A stretch of 64,000 bases of DNA from JBJHDF01 sp050486405 (GTDB lineage: Bacteria > Pseudomonadota > Gammaproteobacteria > Pseudomonadales > Cellvibrionaceae). Made by a program: the position numbers and the translations under genes. The stretch spans positions 87,627 to 151,626 of the forward strand of contig JBJHDF010000006.1 of assembly GCA_050486405.1 (NCBI GenBank). The letters are read 5' to 3'. Positions within the stretch are counted from its first letter, which is position 1. Each line of letters opens with the position of its first letter. The notes beneath the pieces were generated by a model. The model saw nothing but the letters and a program-made list of their open reading frames with translations. It ran no database searches and had not been told where the DNA came from. Of this stretch, positions 37,794 to 46,817 are shown in pieces.

Positions 37794-40172
37794 CTAAAGG
37801 CGTACACGTTCTGCCCCCAACCTTACCACGAGCTCCGGCCGGACAAAAGCCCGGGCCGCGAGCAGCAGAAGCACCAGGGCCAACAGCAGACTGACGCTGC
37901 CGCCGCTGGAGGAACTCCCCGAGGCAGGCGGCGGAACAGCTCCACCACCGTTGCCATTGCCGTTTCCGTTGGTGCCATTTGCCAGGGGCGGCGGTTCCGG
38001 ACAGCCAGCCTCGGAGCCCGGCAGGTCGGCGCCATCGGTGGCTTCGGCCGGTTCTCCATAGACGATACCCCGGCCTGCAGTGCTCATGTAGACCCTTCCG
38101 AAATGGTTCATGTCTCCCAGCACAAAGCGCCCATTGCCCGGCCCGCCGTACTGGTGGTCGTCGTCATTGACCCGCACCCAGGTGGCACCGGCATCGGTGC
38201 TGCGGTGGATGCCGCGCACACCACCCACCGTGCCCCAGATGTAGGCGGTGGGATAGTTGCTGCTGGCCGCCGCCTTGCCAAAACCAATGGCGTGGGCGTT
38301 GCTCACATTGTTCAGCACGGTAAAGGAGGCACCGGCGTCGGTACTGCGCGCCAGACCGCCATTGTTGAGCGCCACCCAGACGTCGCCCTCGCAACCGGGC
38401 ACCGGACGGACCCACTGCTCGCCGCCGCTGGGCAGGGTCGAACCGACACTGAAGGAGACACCGCCATCGGTACTGACCAGAAAGTTGCCGTTATTGTAGG
38501 CGTAGAACCGGTTGGGATTCACCTTGTCCGCGATCGGCCGGGCATTGTTCTGGTTCAGGCCGCTGACCGTGCTCCAGGTGGCGCCCCAGTCGGTACTCCG
38601 ATAGGTAGTGCTGGAATCCCGGGGACTGTGCAGCAACACCCCACCATCCGCGGACAGGGCTACCCGGCCCTGGCTACCGTTCATATTGGTGATCTGGTTC
38701 CAACTGCTGCCTTGATTGGTGGTGTAATACAACTGATTGCCCACCCGCGCCATCAGGTTGGTATTTGCACCCGCCAGAGTCAAGCCGGTGGTGGTGCCCA
38801 TGCGCGGCTGGTGGATCGGCGCATACTGGGTCACATCGTCGTGGATAAAACCATCGTAGTCCCCGATCACCGATACCAACGGGCCGTCGGGGATACTGAC
38901 CAGCCCCAGGGGCACCGTTTCCTCCAAACCGTGGATATCGAACTTCCATACCGTGGGCACCGCGTTCAGATCGCTGGTTTTGAACAGACCGTTGCCCGAG
39001 GTGACCCAGGCGCTGTTGCCGTCGAAGGGATCGAACTCCAGGGAACCGGCCCAATGGATGGCGTGCTCCTCAATCCAGGTGGCGTCGTTGGAATCCACCG
39101 CGAAGCCCCGATCGATGATGTCGGTCCAGGTTGTACCGCCGTTTTCCGACAGAAAGATCCGATCACCCCATCTACCGTTCTGATTCATCCAGGTGTTGAT
39201 GGTGGACACCAGCACCCGTTGCGGGTTGTTGGGATCGACGCTGAGACCACCGTAGGCGCGATTGAGGGGGGGCGTGATATTGGTCCAGTTGCCGCTTTGC
39301 ATGTTGTACTTCCACACCTGCCCCTGCTCCATGGACTCATTGGACAGGTTCCAGTGCCCACCGGGTCCAGCGCCGCTGCCATAGGCGATATACAGGTAAC
39401 CATCGCTACTCAGGACCGCCCGCTGAGGCATATTGAGTGTGGGCGCGCCGGCGATGGGTGTGAAGGAAGCGCCAGCATCGTCACTGCGATAGAGGTTGTC
39501 ACCGACGCTGGAGAAACGGGAGACGCCGACGATCAGTGTTTGAGTCTGGCCGCCCTGTACGCTGTTGGGGTCCAACACTACAAAACTGATGCCATTCTCG
39601 TTGGGGGTGGTGGTGACATTCAGGGAATTCAGCCGGCTCCAGGTGGCGCCGTAGTCAGTACTGCGGAAGAGTCCGTTCCAGCGTGTGCCGGTGTAGAGAA
39701 TATTGCCGGCATTGGGATCCACCTGCATTTTTTCACCGTTCTGCCGGCCCATGCCGTTGCCGTGGGCGCGAAACTGGTTGGTGACATTGACCAGATCAAA
39801 GGTTTCGCCGCGGTCCTCGGAACGCAGTACTGCGGTATTGCCATTATTGAAGTAACTGATACCCGCCAGCATGTAGAGCCGGTCCGGATCATTGGGGTCC
39901 AGCGCCAGGGATTCGATACCCAGCAGCCCCACCTGATCGTCGGACACCCAGTCGTTGAGTGGAATCCAGCGTTCGTTGTCCAGATCCCAACGGTAGGCGC
40001 CGCCCACATCGGTGCGGTTGTACACCAGGCCGGGCTCGGTGGGATGGGGAATCACCGCCGAGACAAAACCACCGGCGCCAATTCTGACGGTATCCCAGCG
40101 GTAATCTTCCTGGGCGACGGACGCAGCACCCGCCAGTAATAACAAACAGGGAATAAAGCGCACTATTCTCAC
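37794..40172 (-). CDS. GH74 xyloglucan-active endoglucanase with GlyGly-type C-terminal tail
   Basis: 792 aa. Signal peptide MRIVRFIPCLLLLAGAASVAQ. A two-propeller GH74 body runs to about residue 705 with repeated BNR-like units (GLFRSTDYGATWSRL, STDAGATWVRV). The N-terminal motif IPHPTEPGLVYNRTDVGGAYRWD contains the expected catalytic Asp (about D55), and IGDYDGFIHDD carries the candidate second one. After a Gly/Asn and Ser linker, SSGGSVSLLLALVLLLLAAR plus basic residues resembles a GlyGly-CTERM/rhombosortase signal, with a longer tail than usual. GTG 40172 is chosen because GGGAG lies eight bases upstream. It sits within the fucose operon. Confidence 0.88.
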   Translation of the reverse strand: MRIVRFIPCLLLLAGAASVAQEDYRWDTVRIGAGGFVSAVIPHPTEPGLVYNRTDVGGAYRWDLDNERWIPLNDWVSDDQVGLLGIESLALDPNDPDRLYMLAGISYFNNGNTAVLRSEDRGETFDLVNVTNQFRAHGNGMGRQNGEKMQVDPNAGNILYTGTRWNGLFRSTDYGATWSRLNSLNVTTTPNENGISFVVLDPNSVQGGQTQTLIVGVSRFSSVGDNLYRSDDAGASFTPIAGAPTLNMPQRAVLSSDGYLYIAYGSGAGPGGHWNLSNESMEQGQVWKYNMQSGNWTNITPPLNRAYGGLSVDPNNPQRVLVSTINTWMNQNGRWGDRIFLSENGGTTWTDIIDRGFAVDSNDATWIEEHAIHWAGSLEFDPFDGNSAWVTSGNGLFKTSDLNAVPTVWKFDIHGLEETVPLGLVSIPDGPLVSVIGDYDGFIHDDVTQYAPIHQPRMGTTTGLTLAGANTNLMARVGNQLYYTTNQGSSWNQITNMNGSQGRVALSADGGVLLHSPRDSSTTYRSTDWGATWSTVSGLNQNNARPIADKVNPNRFYAYNNGNFLVSTDGGVSFSVGSTLPSGGEQWVRPVPGCEGDVWVALNNGGLARSTDAGASFTVLNNVSNAHAIGFGKAAASSNYPTAYIWGTVGGVRGIHRSTDAGATWVRVNDDDHQYGGPGNGRFVLGDMNHFGRVYMSTAGRGIVYGEPAEATDGADLPGSEAGCPEPPPLANGTNGNGNGNGGGAVPPPASGSSSSGGSVSLLLALVLLLLAARAFVRPELVVRLGAERVRL

Positions 40173-40191
40173 AATAAAGTCTCCCACTGAT

Positions 40192-41034
40192 TCAAGCACT
40201 GACGACTATCTGTTTTTGTATTCCGAGTCCTTCCACGCCCAACTCCACTTCATCACCCACTTGCAGGTACACAGGTGGCTTCTGCCCCAGACCCACCCCC
40301 GGCGGCGTGCCGGTGGAGATGATGTCGCCCGGGTGCAGACTCATAAACTGACTCAGGTAATGCACCAGAAAGGCCGGACCGAACACCATGTGCCGGGTGG
40401 AACCGTTCTGATAGGTCCTGCCGTTGACCTTGAGCCAGAGATTGAGATCGAGAGGGTTGGGCACCTCTTCCGGGGTCACCAGCCAGGGACCTATGGGACC
40501 GAAGCTGTCACAGCCCTTGCCCTTGGCCCACTGGCCGCCGCGCTCGAGCTGAAATTCCCGCTCGGACACGTCATGCACCACACAGTAACCAGCGATACAA
40601 CGGGCAGCTTCCGCTTCCGACACATAGCTGACACGCTCGCCGATCACCACGCCCAGCTCCACCTCCCAATCCATCTTGGTGGAGTTGCGCGGTTTGAGCA
40701 GCGGATCGTTGGGGCCACTAATGGCGCTGGTGGCTTTCATGAACACCACCGGCTCCTCGGGCACCCGGGCGCCGGTTTCGGCAGCGTGGTCCGCGTAGTT
40801 CAGCCCGATACAGATAAACTTGCCAACTCCGCCGATGCAGGGACCAATCCGTACAGGGCCGGTCACGGCGGGCAAGCTGTACAGATCCAGGCCCGCTATG
40901 CCGGCCAGGCGCTTGCGATTCAGGGCATCACCGGCCAGATCATCAATCACTCCACTCAGATCGCGCAGAGTGCCTCTGTCATCAAGAATGCCGGGACGCT
41001 CCCGACCGCTGTCACCAAAACGCAGTAATTTCAT
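40192..41034 (-). CDS. Fumarylacetoacetase-fold hydrolase, 2,4-diketo-3-deoxy-L-fuconate hydrolase candidate
   Basis: 280 aa. FAH superfamily marks: FICIGLNYADHAAETG, FMKATSAISGPNDPL, DWEVELGVVIG (metal Glu pair), YCVVHDVSEREFQ and STGTPPGVGLGQKPP. Enzymes of this subgroup hydrolyse 2,4-diketo-3-deoxy acids, giving pyruvate plus L-lactate from the fucose-derived acid. The assignment rests on neighbours: SDR, UxaA-type dehydratase, aldo/keto reductase, lactonase and FucP. ATG 41034 matches the family start (MKLLRFG). Spacing to flanking genes is about 20 bp each. Confidence 0.82.
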   Translation of the reverse strand: MKLLRFGDSGRERPGILDDRGTLRDLSGVIDDLAGDALNRKRLAGIAGLDLYSLPAVTGPVRIGPCIGGVGKFICIGLNYADHAAETGARVPEEPVVFMKATSAISGPNDPLLKPRNSTKMDWEVELGVVIGERVSYVSEAEAARCIAGYCVVHDVSEREFQLERGGQWAKGKGCDSFGPIGPWLVTPEEVPNPLDLNLWLKVNGRTYQNGSTRHMVFGPAFLVHYLSQFMSLHPGDIISTGTPPGVGLGQKPPVYLQVGDEVELGVEGLGIQKQIVVSA

Positions 41035-41055
41035 GGCAATGCCTGTTTGTATCAA

Positions 41056-42327
41056 TCATGGGTCGCCGACGACCGCCCTGATCCTCGGCGCCAGGGCGCT
41101 GGCGATCCGCTCATAACCCAGCGCGTTGGGATGCAGCAGGTCGGGCATGATTGCCTCCGGCAAGCGGCCCTGGGCGTCCAGCAGTACGGCGTTGAGGTCT
41201 GCGAAGAAAACGTATTCGTTGTCGGCGAAATGGCGAATACGCTGGTTGATGTCATCGTTGATCCGGCGCAGCAGGTTGTCCGCTTCAGCACCGCGCGGAA
41301 AAACCGCCAGCAGCAGTATCCGGCTTTCGGGCAGGCGCGCCCTCAGCTCCTGCAGGATTTTCTCGATGCCCGCCGCGGTATGCGCTGGCTCATCCTGCCG
41401 GTGACCGGTATTGTTGGTGCCAATCATAAGCACCACCAGCTCCGGACTGATCGCGTCCACCGCACCGTGCTGCAAACGCCAGAGTACGTTCTCCGTGCGG
41501 TCGCCGCCAAACCCCAGATTCAGGGTGCGCCACTGCCCGAAATGTTGCGCAAAGGCGTCGTTACCACCCGCCTCCCAGCCCTGAGTAATGGAGTCACCGA
41601 GGAAAACAATCTGCGGATCGCTCGCGGCCGCCTCGACGAGCTTGTGCCGATGGCGCGGCAACCACCAACTCCTGGCCCACTGGGCATCCAGGGGTGCGGG
41701 AGTAATGGCCAGGGTTGCACTGTCGGGACAGATCAATGTCAGAGCGCCCTTTGCCGCTCCGGAACCGATGCTGGCGTTGCTCAGCGTCATCTGCCCTCGC
41801 CCACCCAGGGTCAGACGCAGACGGGCGAAAAAGTCACCGACATCGTCGCTTTCCCTGAGCAGGCAGGCCAGCGGCAAGTGAACGGTTTGTCGTCCCTGGC
41901 CAGCCAACGGCTGCAACTGGCGGTCTATCGTCAGGCTGCGCTCCCGACCACCCGCGCCAAGCAGGCTGATCTCCAAACCGGCACTGGAGACATCCTCCAC
42001 TTCCAACGTCAGCTCCAGATAGCCGCGGTGTACATCACCCAATTGCATGTGGTCTCCGCCGCTAAAACGCACCCCTGCCCAACCCGGATCCCGCCAGCGA
42101 AGAACGAGTTCGGTGCCTTCGCGCTCCAGGAACAGCGAATCCTCTTCACCCAGACGCAGTTGGTTATTCGTCAGAGTTTTTTCTTCCATGCCGGCGACAA
42201 AGGCCGTCACCTGCGTCTGTGCTTTGCCGGGCCACAGATCAATCCTGTGATCAACGTCATTCGACAGAGCACAAGCCGTCAAGCTCAGTAGCAAAACAGT
42301 GAACGCCAGCGCGAGAAGCATTCTCAT
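41056..42327 (-). CDS. SGNH/GDSL esterase lipoprotein with N-terminal galactose-binding-like domain
   Basis: 423 aa. Lipobox LSLTAC (Cys19). Residues about 30-205 form a jelly-roll-like domain reminiscent of the ExoP C-terminal carbohydrate-associated module. The SGNH hydrolase from about 235 shows block I FLGDSITQGW, block II Gly in NLGFGGDRTENVLWRL, block III GTNN and the catalytic DLLHPNALGY. In a xyloglucan/fucose operon, removal of O-acetyl groups from xyloglucan side chains is the most likely task; this is inference. It lies 20 bp after the SDR gene. Confidence 0.83.
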   Translation of the reverse strand: MRMLLALAFTVLLLSLTACALSNDVDHRIDLWPGKAQTQVTAFVAGMEEKTLTNNQLRLGEEDSLFLEREGTELVLRWRDPGWAGVRFSGGDHMQLGDVHRGYLELTLEVEDVSSAGLEISLLGAGGRERSLTIDRQLQPLAGQGRQTVHLPLACLLRESDDVGDFFARLRLTLGGRGQMTLSNASIGSGAAKGALTLICPDSATLAITPAPLDAQWARSWWLPRHRHKLVEAAASDPQIVFLGDSITQGWEAGGNDAFAQHFGQWRTLNLGFGGDRTENVLWRLQHGAVDAISPELVVLMIGTNNTGHRQDEPAHTAAGIEKILQELRARLPESRILLLAVFPRGAEADNLLRRINDDINQRIRHFADNEYVFFADLNAVLLDAQGRLPEAIMPDLLHPNALGYERIASALAPRIRAVVGDP

Positions 42328-42347
42328 CGGTTGAATGTATCCTGGGG

Positions 42348-43106
42348 TTAGTTGGAATTGGTCCAGCCGCCGTCGACGACATGCACCGTTCCGGTGGTGA
42401 ACGCCGATGCATCACTGGCGAGATACAGGGCCAAATGCGCGATTTCCTCGGGTTTGCCCAGCCGCCCCATGGGCTGGCGGGCAACAAACGCCTCGTGCGC
42501 CACATCGTAGTCACCCGTGGCACGCAACCGTTCTTCCAGGGACGGCGTCTGCACCGTGCCCGGGCAAATGGCATTGCAGCGTATACCCTGCTGGACAAAA
42601 TCCGCCGCCACTGCTTTGGTGAGGCCAATCACCGCCGCTTTGGTGGCGCCGTAGGCAAAACGGTTGGGCACACCCTTGATGGAACTCGCCACCGAGGACA
42701 TGTTGATGATGGAGCCTTGGCCCCTGGTCAGCATGGCGGGCAGAAACGCCCGAATGGTGCGGTACATGGCGCTGATATTGAGATCCAACGAGCGCGCCCA
42801 GCTGACTTCATCGCACTGCAATATGTTGCCCGAGTGCACATAACCGGCACAGTTGAACAGTACATCCAGCGCGCCCACCTCGTCGGCCAGTGCGTTGATG
42901 GCTTCGGCATCGGTGACATCCAGCAAACGGACATGGCCGCCGCGCAGATGTTCCGCGAGACTCTCCAGTGCCGCGGCATTGATGTCGGTGGCGAAGACCC
43001 GTGCACCAGAGGCCGCGAAGAGTTGTGCCGTGGCGCGCCCAATGCCCTGCCCCGCCGCCGTAATCAACGCCGTCTTGCCCGACAGGGAAAAACCGTTGGC
43101 AAACAT
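42348..43106 (-). CDS. SDR oxidoreductase, 2-keto-3-deoxy-L-fuconate dehydrogenase candidate
   Basis: 252 aa classical short-chain dehydrogenase. Cofactor motif TAAGQGIGRA, DVTD, FNCAGYVHSGN, catalytic Ser in NMSSVASSIKG and YGATK (Tyr/Lys). FATDIN after strand 2 favours NAD(H). The sequence type resembles BDH2/2-keto-3-deoxy-L-fuconate dehydrogenase. The context supports oxidation of the C4 hydroxyl to give 2,4-diketo-3-deoxy-L-fuconate; L-fucose dehydrogenase is the alternative. Its ATG abuts the stop codon of the dehydratase large-subunit gene. Confidence 0.82.
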   Translation of the reverse strand: MFANGFSLSGKTALITAAGQGIGRATAQLFAASGARVFATDINAAALESLAEHLRGGHVRLLDVTDAEAINALADEVGALDVLFNCAGYVHSGNILQCDEVSWARSLDLNISAMYRTIRAFLPAMLTRGQGSIINMSSVASSIKGVPNRFAYGATKAAVIGLTKAVAADFVQQGIRCNAICPGTVQTPSLEERLRATGDYDVAHEAFVARQPMGRLGKPEEIAHLALYLASDASAFTTGTVHVVDGGWTNSN

Positions 43107-44312
43107 TCACACCACCTGCCGTATCGGCAGACAGGAAGGACCAATGGGCTCGAACGCTTTGTAGGTGAGAATGAATTCCTGGTGGCCCAGGGCTTCGGAG
43201 CAACTGTGCTCGCCGCTGGCCACCGCCAGCACCCGATTGAAGATTTCCTCACCCATACTTTCCAGGGTGGCGTCGCCTTCGAGAATGGCGCCGGCATTGA
43301 TGTCCATGTCCCCGGCCAGGCGTCGGTAGGTGTCGGGATTGGCACAGATCTTTATCACCGGTGAAATGGCCGAACCTACCACCGAACCGCGTCCGGTGGT
43401 AAAAAGAATCAGGTGGCAGCCGCAGGCGATCAGTTCGACAATTTCCGCGTTGTCGGAAATATTGGGAAACCCGAAACGCGGTTCGCCGTCAGGCACCACG
43501 TCCAACAGATAGAGGCCGCCACCGGGAGGTTGATCCCCGGGCTTTAGCAGCCCGCTGATCAGTGACGAGCCGGACTTGGAATAGGCACCCATGGACTTTT
43601 CCTCCAGGGTACTGAGCCCCCCATCGGCGTTGCCCGGCGCAAAACTGCCAAACCCCATAATGCGATAATAGTTTTCCGCCTTGGCGACGCAGGCTTCAAT
43701 TTCCCTGCCCAACTCTTTGGTGGCAGCGCGGTCGGCCATGATTCTTTCGCAGCCGATCAACTCGCCGGTTTCCTCGAAGATACAGGCGGCACCAGACTTT
43801 ACCAGTTCGTCGAAGCAGCGCCCCACCGCCGGGTTGGCGGTAATGCCGCTGGTGCCATCGGAACCGCCGCAGATAGTGCCCACCACGAGTTCGTTCACGC
43901 TCATGGGTGCTCTGGGAACATCATCCACGGCGCGACGCAAGCGTTGCACCGCCTCCCTGCCCGCAGCTATGGTGGCCAGGGTGCCGCCGGCGTCCTGAAT
44001 CACCAGCAGCTCTGCCGGGCGGCCGCTGGCGCGCACGCTGGCCAGCAGGCGATCGCGGTCCATGCTTTCACATCCAAGCGACACCAACAGCGCAGCGCCC
44101 ACATTGGGGTGGGTACACACAGCCTGCATCATACGATAGGCATAGTCGTTGGGAAAGCAACCGGGAAAGCCCACCAGATGGACATCCAGATCATCCGCCG
44201 CGTTGACGATGCGACGCGATACATGATGCGCGCACTCCACCAGATAGGCCACCACCACCACATTGCGAATACCCTTGCGACCGTCATTGCGCAAGTAACC
44301 CTCTATCGTCAT
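43107..44312 (-). CDS. UxaA-family dehydratase, large subunit (L-fuconate dehydratase candidate)
   Basis: 401 aa corresponding to the C-terminal catalytic part of altronate/galactarate dehydratases. Signatures: NDGRKGIRNVVVVAYLVEC, VGTICGGSDGTSGITANPAVG, ACIFEETGELIGCE, LDVVPDGEPRFGFPNISDN and LILFTTGRGSVVGS. In Campylobacter jejuni a split uxaA pair belongs to the L-fucose locus, so fuconate dehydration is the favoured role; altronate is unlikely without uronate genes. ATG 44312 shares one base with the small-subunit stop (TGATG). Confidence 0.8.
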   Translation of the reverse strand: MTIEGYLRNDGRKGIRNVVVVAYLVECAHHVSRRIVNAADDLDVHLVGFPGCFPNDYAYRMMQAVCTHPNVGAALLVSLGCESMDRDRLLASVRASGRPAELLVIQDAGGTLATIAAGREAVQRLRRAVDDVPRAPMSVNELVVGTICGGSDGTSGITANPAVGRCFDELVKSGAACIFEETGELIGCERIMADRAATKELGREIEACVAKAENYYRIMGFGSFAPGNADGGLSTLEEKSMGAYSKSGSSLISGLLKPGDQPPGGGLYLLDVVPDGEPRFGFPNISDNAEIVELIACGCHLILFTTGRGSVVGSAISPVIKICANPDTYRRLAGDMDINAGAILEGDATLESMGEEIFNRVLAVASGEHSCSEALGHQEFILTYKAFEPIGPSCLPIRQVV

Positions 44313-44641
44313 CAACGTTTCCCCTGATTGCGACTGTGGCTGGGAATGTAATCACTTTTCATATCCTGCGTATGCACGTGCTGGCCGGCACCCACGCTCC
44401 GGATCATGGAGCCGATGGGCGCGCCGTATTTGATCACGCGGGTGCCTGTGGCCAGATCCTGTCGCGCCACCTTGTGCCCCACACCGATATCTTCGTTCAC
44501 GATCACTGTGCGCTGGCCCAGTGCCAACGTCTCTCCCCCGGCAATACTGGCGGTGGCCACATAAACGTTGTCGCGCTCATCCAGCAGCAACAGTTTTGGC
44601 GATAACTCCGCAGCGGATTGCTGCGCATCTTGGCTGTTCAC
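44312..44641 (-). CDS. UxaA-family dehydratase, small (SAF-domain) subunit
   Basis: 109 aa, equivalent to the N-terminal SAF domain of UxaA: LLLLDERDNVYVATASIAGG, NEDIGVGHKVARQDLATGTRVIKYG and GAGQHVHTQDMKSDY. The His-rich end helps bind metal and closes the active site of the large subunit. Single-base overlap with the large-subunit gene implies coupled production. Confidence 0.83.
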   Translation of the reverse strand: MNSQDAQQSAAELSPKLLLLDERDNVYVATASIAGGETLALGQRTVIVNEDIGVGHKVARQDLATGTRVIKYGAPIGSMIRSVGAGQHVHTQDMKSDYIPSHSRNQGKR

Positions 44642-44652
44642 AAATAAGCTCC

Positions 44653-45690
44653 CTAAGCAAACGTGGGGACCGGTGCCTGCTCGGCCAACAGACCCTGACT
44701 TTTCAGCGCCCGCCAGAACTCACCCGGCAAGGCCTGGGTCATCCACGCCACCGCCTGATCGACCTGGGCTGCATCAGCCAATCCGGTAAGCACCGTCGCC
44801 ACCTGGGGATGGGCAGCGGGGAATTGCAGTGCCGCCGCAGCCAGTGGCACCTGGTAGGCTTCACAGATCAACTCAAGGCGCCGCACCCGTTCCACCACTG
44901 CAGCCGGCGCGGCTTCGTAGTTGTAATAGTGAGGGCCGGGGCCGCTGACGCCAGAGGCCAGAATGCCGGAGTTGAAGGGGCCGGCGGCGATCACCGAAAT
45001 CTGGCGCTTGGCGCAGGCGGGCAGAAACGTATCCAGGGCTGTCTGCTCCAGCAGGGTGTAGCGACCCGCCAACAGAAAGGTATCGAAGTCCCCCACCTCC
45101 ATCAGCCGCATAAAAATCTGCCACTCATTGGCGCCGGCGCCTATGGCGCCCACGCGCCCATCGCGCCGCAGCTCCTCCATGGCCCGGTAGCCGCCGCCCA
45201 GAAATTCCTGCAGACGCTGTAGGTGCGAGGCGCCGTGGGTAAGCTCGCCCAGGTCGTGCACCAGCAGTATGTCCACCCGCTCCCGGGCCAACCGCTGCAA
45301 ACTGCTTTCGAAGGCGCGCATTACGCCGTCGTAGCTGTAATCGAACACCGGCTCCAGCGCCGGCGCGCCGGCGAAGCCGTGACGTATCGCCGGCAGGCTC
45401 CCAGCCGGCGCTGGCTCCAGACGTCTACCCACCTTGGTGGACAGCACTGGCGGGGCGTCACGATCGGCCAGGGATCTGCCCAGGCGACGTTCGCTGAGCC
45501 CGAAACCGTAATGTGGGGCGGTATCGAAATAGTCGATGCCGGACGCCAGCGCCGCAGTCACTGCCTGCCGCGCCACGGCATCGCTCACCTCCCGGTAGAG
45601 ATTGCCAATGGGGGCCGCGCCAAAGCCCAGCGGCGGCAGACTGACACCACTGCTTCCGAGAAAACACCGTCTGGCGCTGAGGACAGACAA
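44653..45690 (-). CDS. Aldo/keto reductase, L-fucose (D-threo-aldose) 1-dehydrogenase candidate
   Basis: 345 aa (beta/alpha)8 AKR. GIDYFDTAPHYGFGLSERRLG has the catalytic Asp and Tyr, STKVGR the Lys, and LLVHDLGE the His region. Similar enzymes oxidise L-fucose or D-threo-aldoses to 1,5-lactones using NAD(P). First gene of the long operon. The start is TTG 45690, supported by AGAGGAA six bases upstream; no ATG fits. Next gene 11 bp away. Confidence 0.82.
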   Translation of the reverse strand: MSVLSARRCFLGSSGVSLPPLGFGAAPIGNLYREVSDAVARQAVTAALASGIDYFDTAPHYGFGLSERRLGRSLADRDAPPVLSTKVGRRLEPAPAGSLPAIRHGFAGAPALEPVFDYSYDGVMRAFESSLQRLARERVDILLVHDLGELTHGASHLQRLQEFLGGGYRAMEELRRDGRVGAIGAGANEWQIFMRLMEVGDFDTFLLAGRYTLLEQTALDTFLPACAKRQISVIAAGPFNSGILASGVSGPGPHYYNYEAAPAAVVERVRRLELICEAYQVPLAAAALQFPAAHPQVATVLTGLADAAQVDQAVAWMTQALPGEFWRALKSQGLLAEQAPVPTFA

Positions 45691-45701
45691 ACAACTTCCT
45701 C

Positions 45702-45743
45702 TTTTTATAAATAAAAAATGAATTGTTAGTGAAAACGATTATA
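45702..45743 (-). promoter_or_regulatory. Promoter and palindromic operator of the fucose operon
   Basis: Reading leftwards, TGCTATAAT (extended -10, 45738-45743) is followed by TTTTTAT-AA-ATAAAAA, a perfect 7-bp inverted repeat at 45702-45717, then the Shine-Dalgarno. The palindrome would lie at about +13 to +29, where a bound repressor could block transcription. TTTTATAAATAAA also occurs before fucP/lldD. Confidence 0.5.
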
Positions 45744-45895
45744 GCACGACTGACGAGGAGCACACACCTCAAATACGTCATATTTTTTGATCACAGGCGG
45801 CGCGCGCAGTGGGGTGCAAGCCCATGAAAGCCGTAAAGTCGGGGAGTCAGGCGACGGGATGGGGCAGCGACCGGGCAAAGCCCGGCCGGAAAGGA

Positions 45896-46690
45896 TCAAC
45901 GGGTGATATCACCCAGCAAACTGGCAATTTTGCGCGCGGCCTCCATCTGCCGCTCGATGCACTCCTCGGGCGTACAGATCTGGGGGCGCACCTTGACGAA
46001 AGGCACGGTCAAGGCGGCAAGTGGTCCGCTGGAGCCCAGCACCGGCACCGACAGATCGGTCACGCCCTCGATAAAATCGCTGTCGGATTTCACAAAACCC
46101 CGCTCCGCCGCCTCGGCAGCCCGCTGCTGAAACTGAGCCAGTCGATCCTGTTGCTCGGTCTCCGCCAGGGTCGCCCGCAGGGCCTCGCGGGCATCTTCCG
46201 GCTGGAAACCGAACAACACCAAACCCGAGGTGGCTTCAACCATACGGCGGCGATAGCCCACGCGCACGGAAAAGCCGAGGTCCCGGGGGCTTTCCACCCG
46301 GGCCACCACCACTACCTGGTCACCGGACACCACCACCAGATGGCAGGACTGGCCAATGCGCTGCACCAGGTCATTCATCACCGGCAGGGCGGCTTCCAGC
46401 AGGTTTTTGGTGGGCGCCTGGGCCATGCCCAGAGTGAACAGCTTATTGGTGAGTTCGTAACCATCGCGCGACCGGCTCGGCACAATGTAGCCGCGAAACT
46501 CCAGGGCCAAGACCATGCGAAAAAGTTCGCTGACCGATCGCCCTAGAGCAGTGGCCATTTGCGATGTTGTCATGGGGCCGCTTTCACGGGCCAATAATTC
46601 CAGTATATCCAGCCCCTTTTCCAGGGCGGGGGCGCGATAGCGCCGTTCACTGTCTTCTTCCATCGTACGATTGTTTTTTTGTGTTGGCAT
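45896..46690 (-). CDS. IclR-family transcriptional regulator of the fucose locus
   Basis: 264 aa. Winged helix at about 20-75 (LEKGLDILELLARESGPMTTSQMATALGRS). The C-terminal effector domain has VARVESPRDLGFSVRVG and GFVKSDSDFIEGVTDLSVPV. IclR regulators are common in acidic-sugar and fucose clusters, including the C. jejuni fucose locus. It lies between the two fucose operons on the same strand with its own AT-rich upstream site. The 205-bp gap after it holds a CCGGGC-AAA-GCCCGG hairpin at 45871-45885. Confidence 0.9.
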   Translation of the reverse strand: MPTQKNNRTMEEDSERRYRAPALEKGLDILELLARESGPMTTSQMATALGRSVSELFRMVLALEFRGYIVPSRSRDGYELTNKLFTLGMAQAPTKNLLEAALPVMNDLVQRIGQSCHLVVVSGDQVVVVARVESPRDLGFSVRVGYRRRMVEATSGLVLFGFQPEDAREALRATLAETEQQDRLAQFQQRAAEAAERGFVKSDSDFIEGVTDLSVPVLGSSGPLAALTVPFVKVRPQICTPEECIERQMEAARKIASLLGDITR

Positions 46691-46700
46691 GACCGAGTTC

Positions 46701-46716
46701 TTTTTAAATATAAAAC
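46701..46716. promoter_or_regulatory. AT-rich operator-like site before iclR
   Basis: TTTTTAAATATAAAAC matches 12 of 14 bases of the fucP/lldD site TTTATTTATAAAAC. It begins 11 bases before the iclR start codon, consistent with autorepression. The match is short and AT-rich. Confidence 0.35.
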
Positions 46717-46817
46717 ACTGAGTTCCAACTTATCAGATGGCGCAGCATCGGACAATCTCTTTCAGCTTTCTGGCCTTGCATCGGCCGGGTCTATGGCGCT
46801 TTTCACCAGCCAATCAA

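Noticed and set aside
37782..40139. 785-codon open frame antisense to GH74
   Set aside because: Same artefact; the GH74 strand has signal peptide, domain motifs and operon spacing.
45780..45895. Possible riboswitch between iclR and the fucose operon
   Set aside because: Only a short CCGGGC hairpin is present, on the wrong side of iclR to control it, and no known riboswitch core was recognised.
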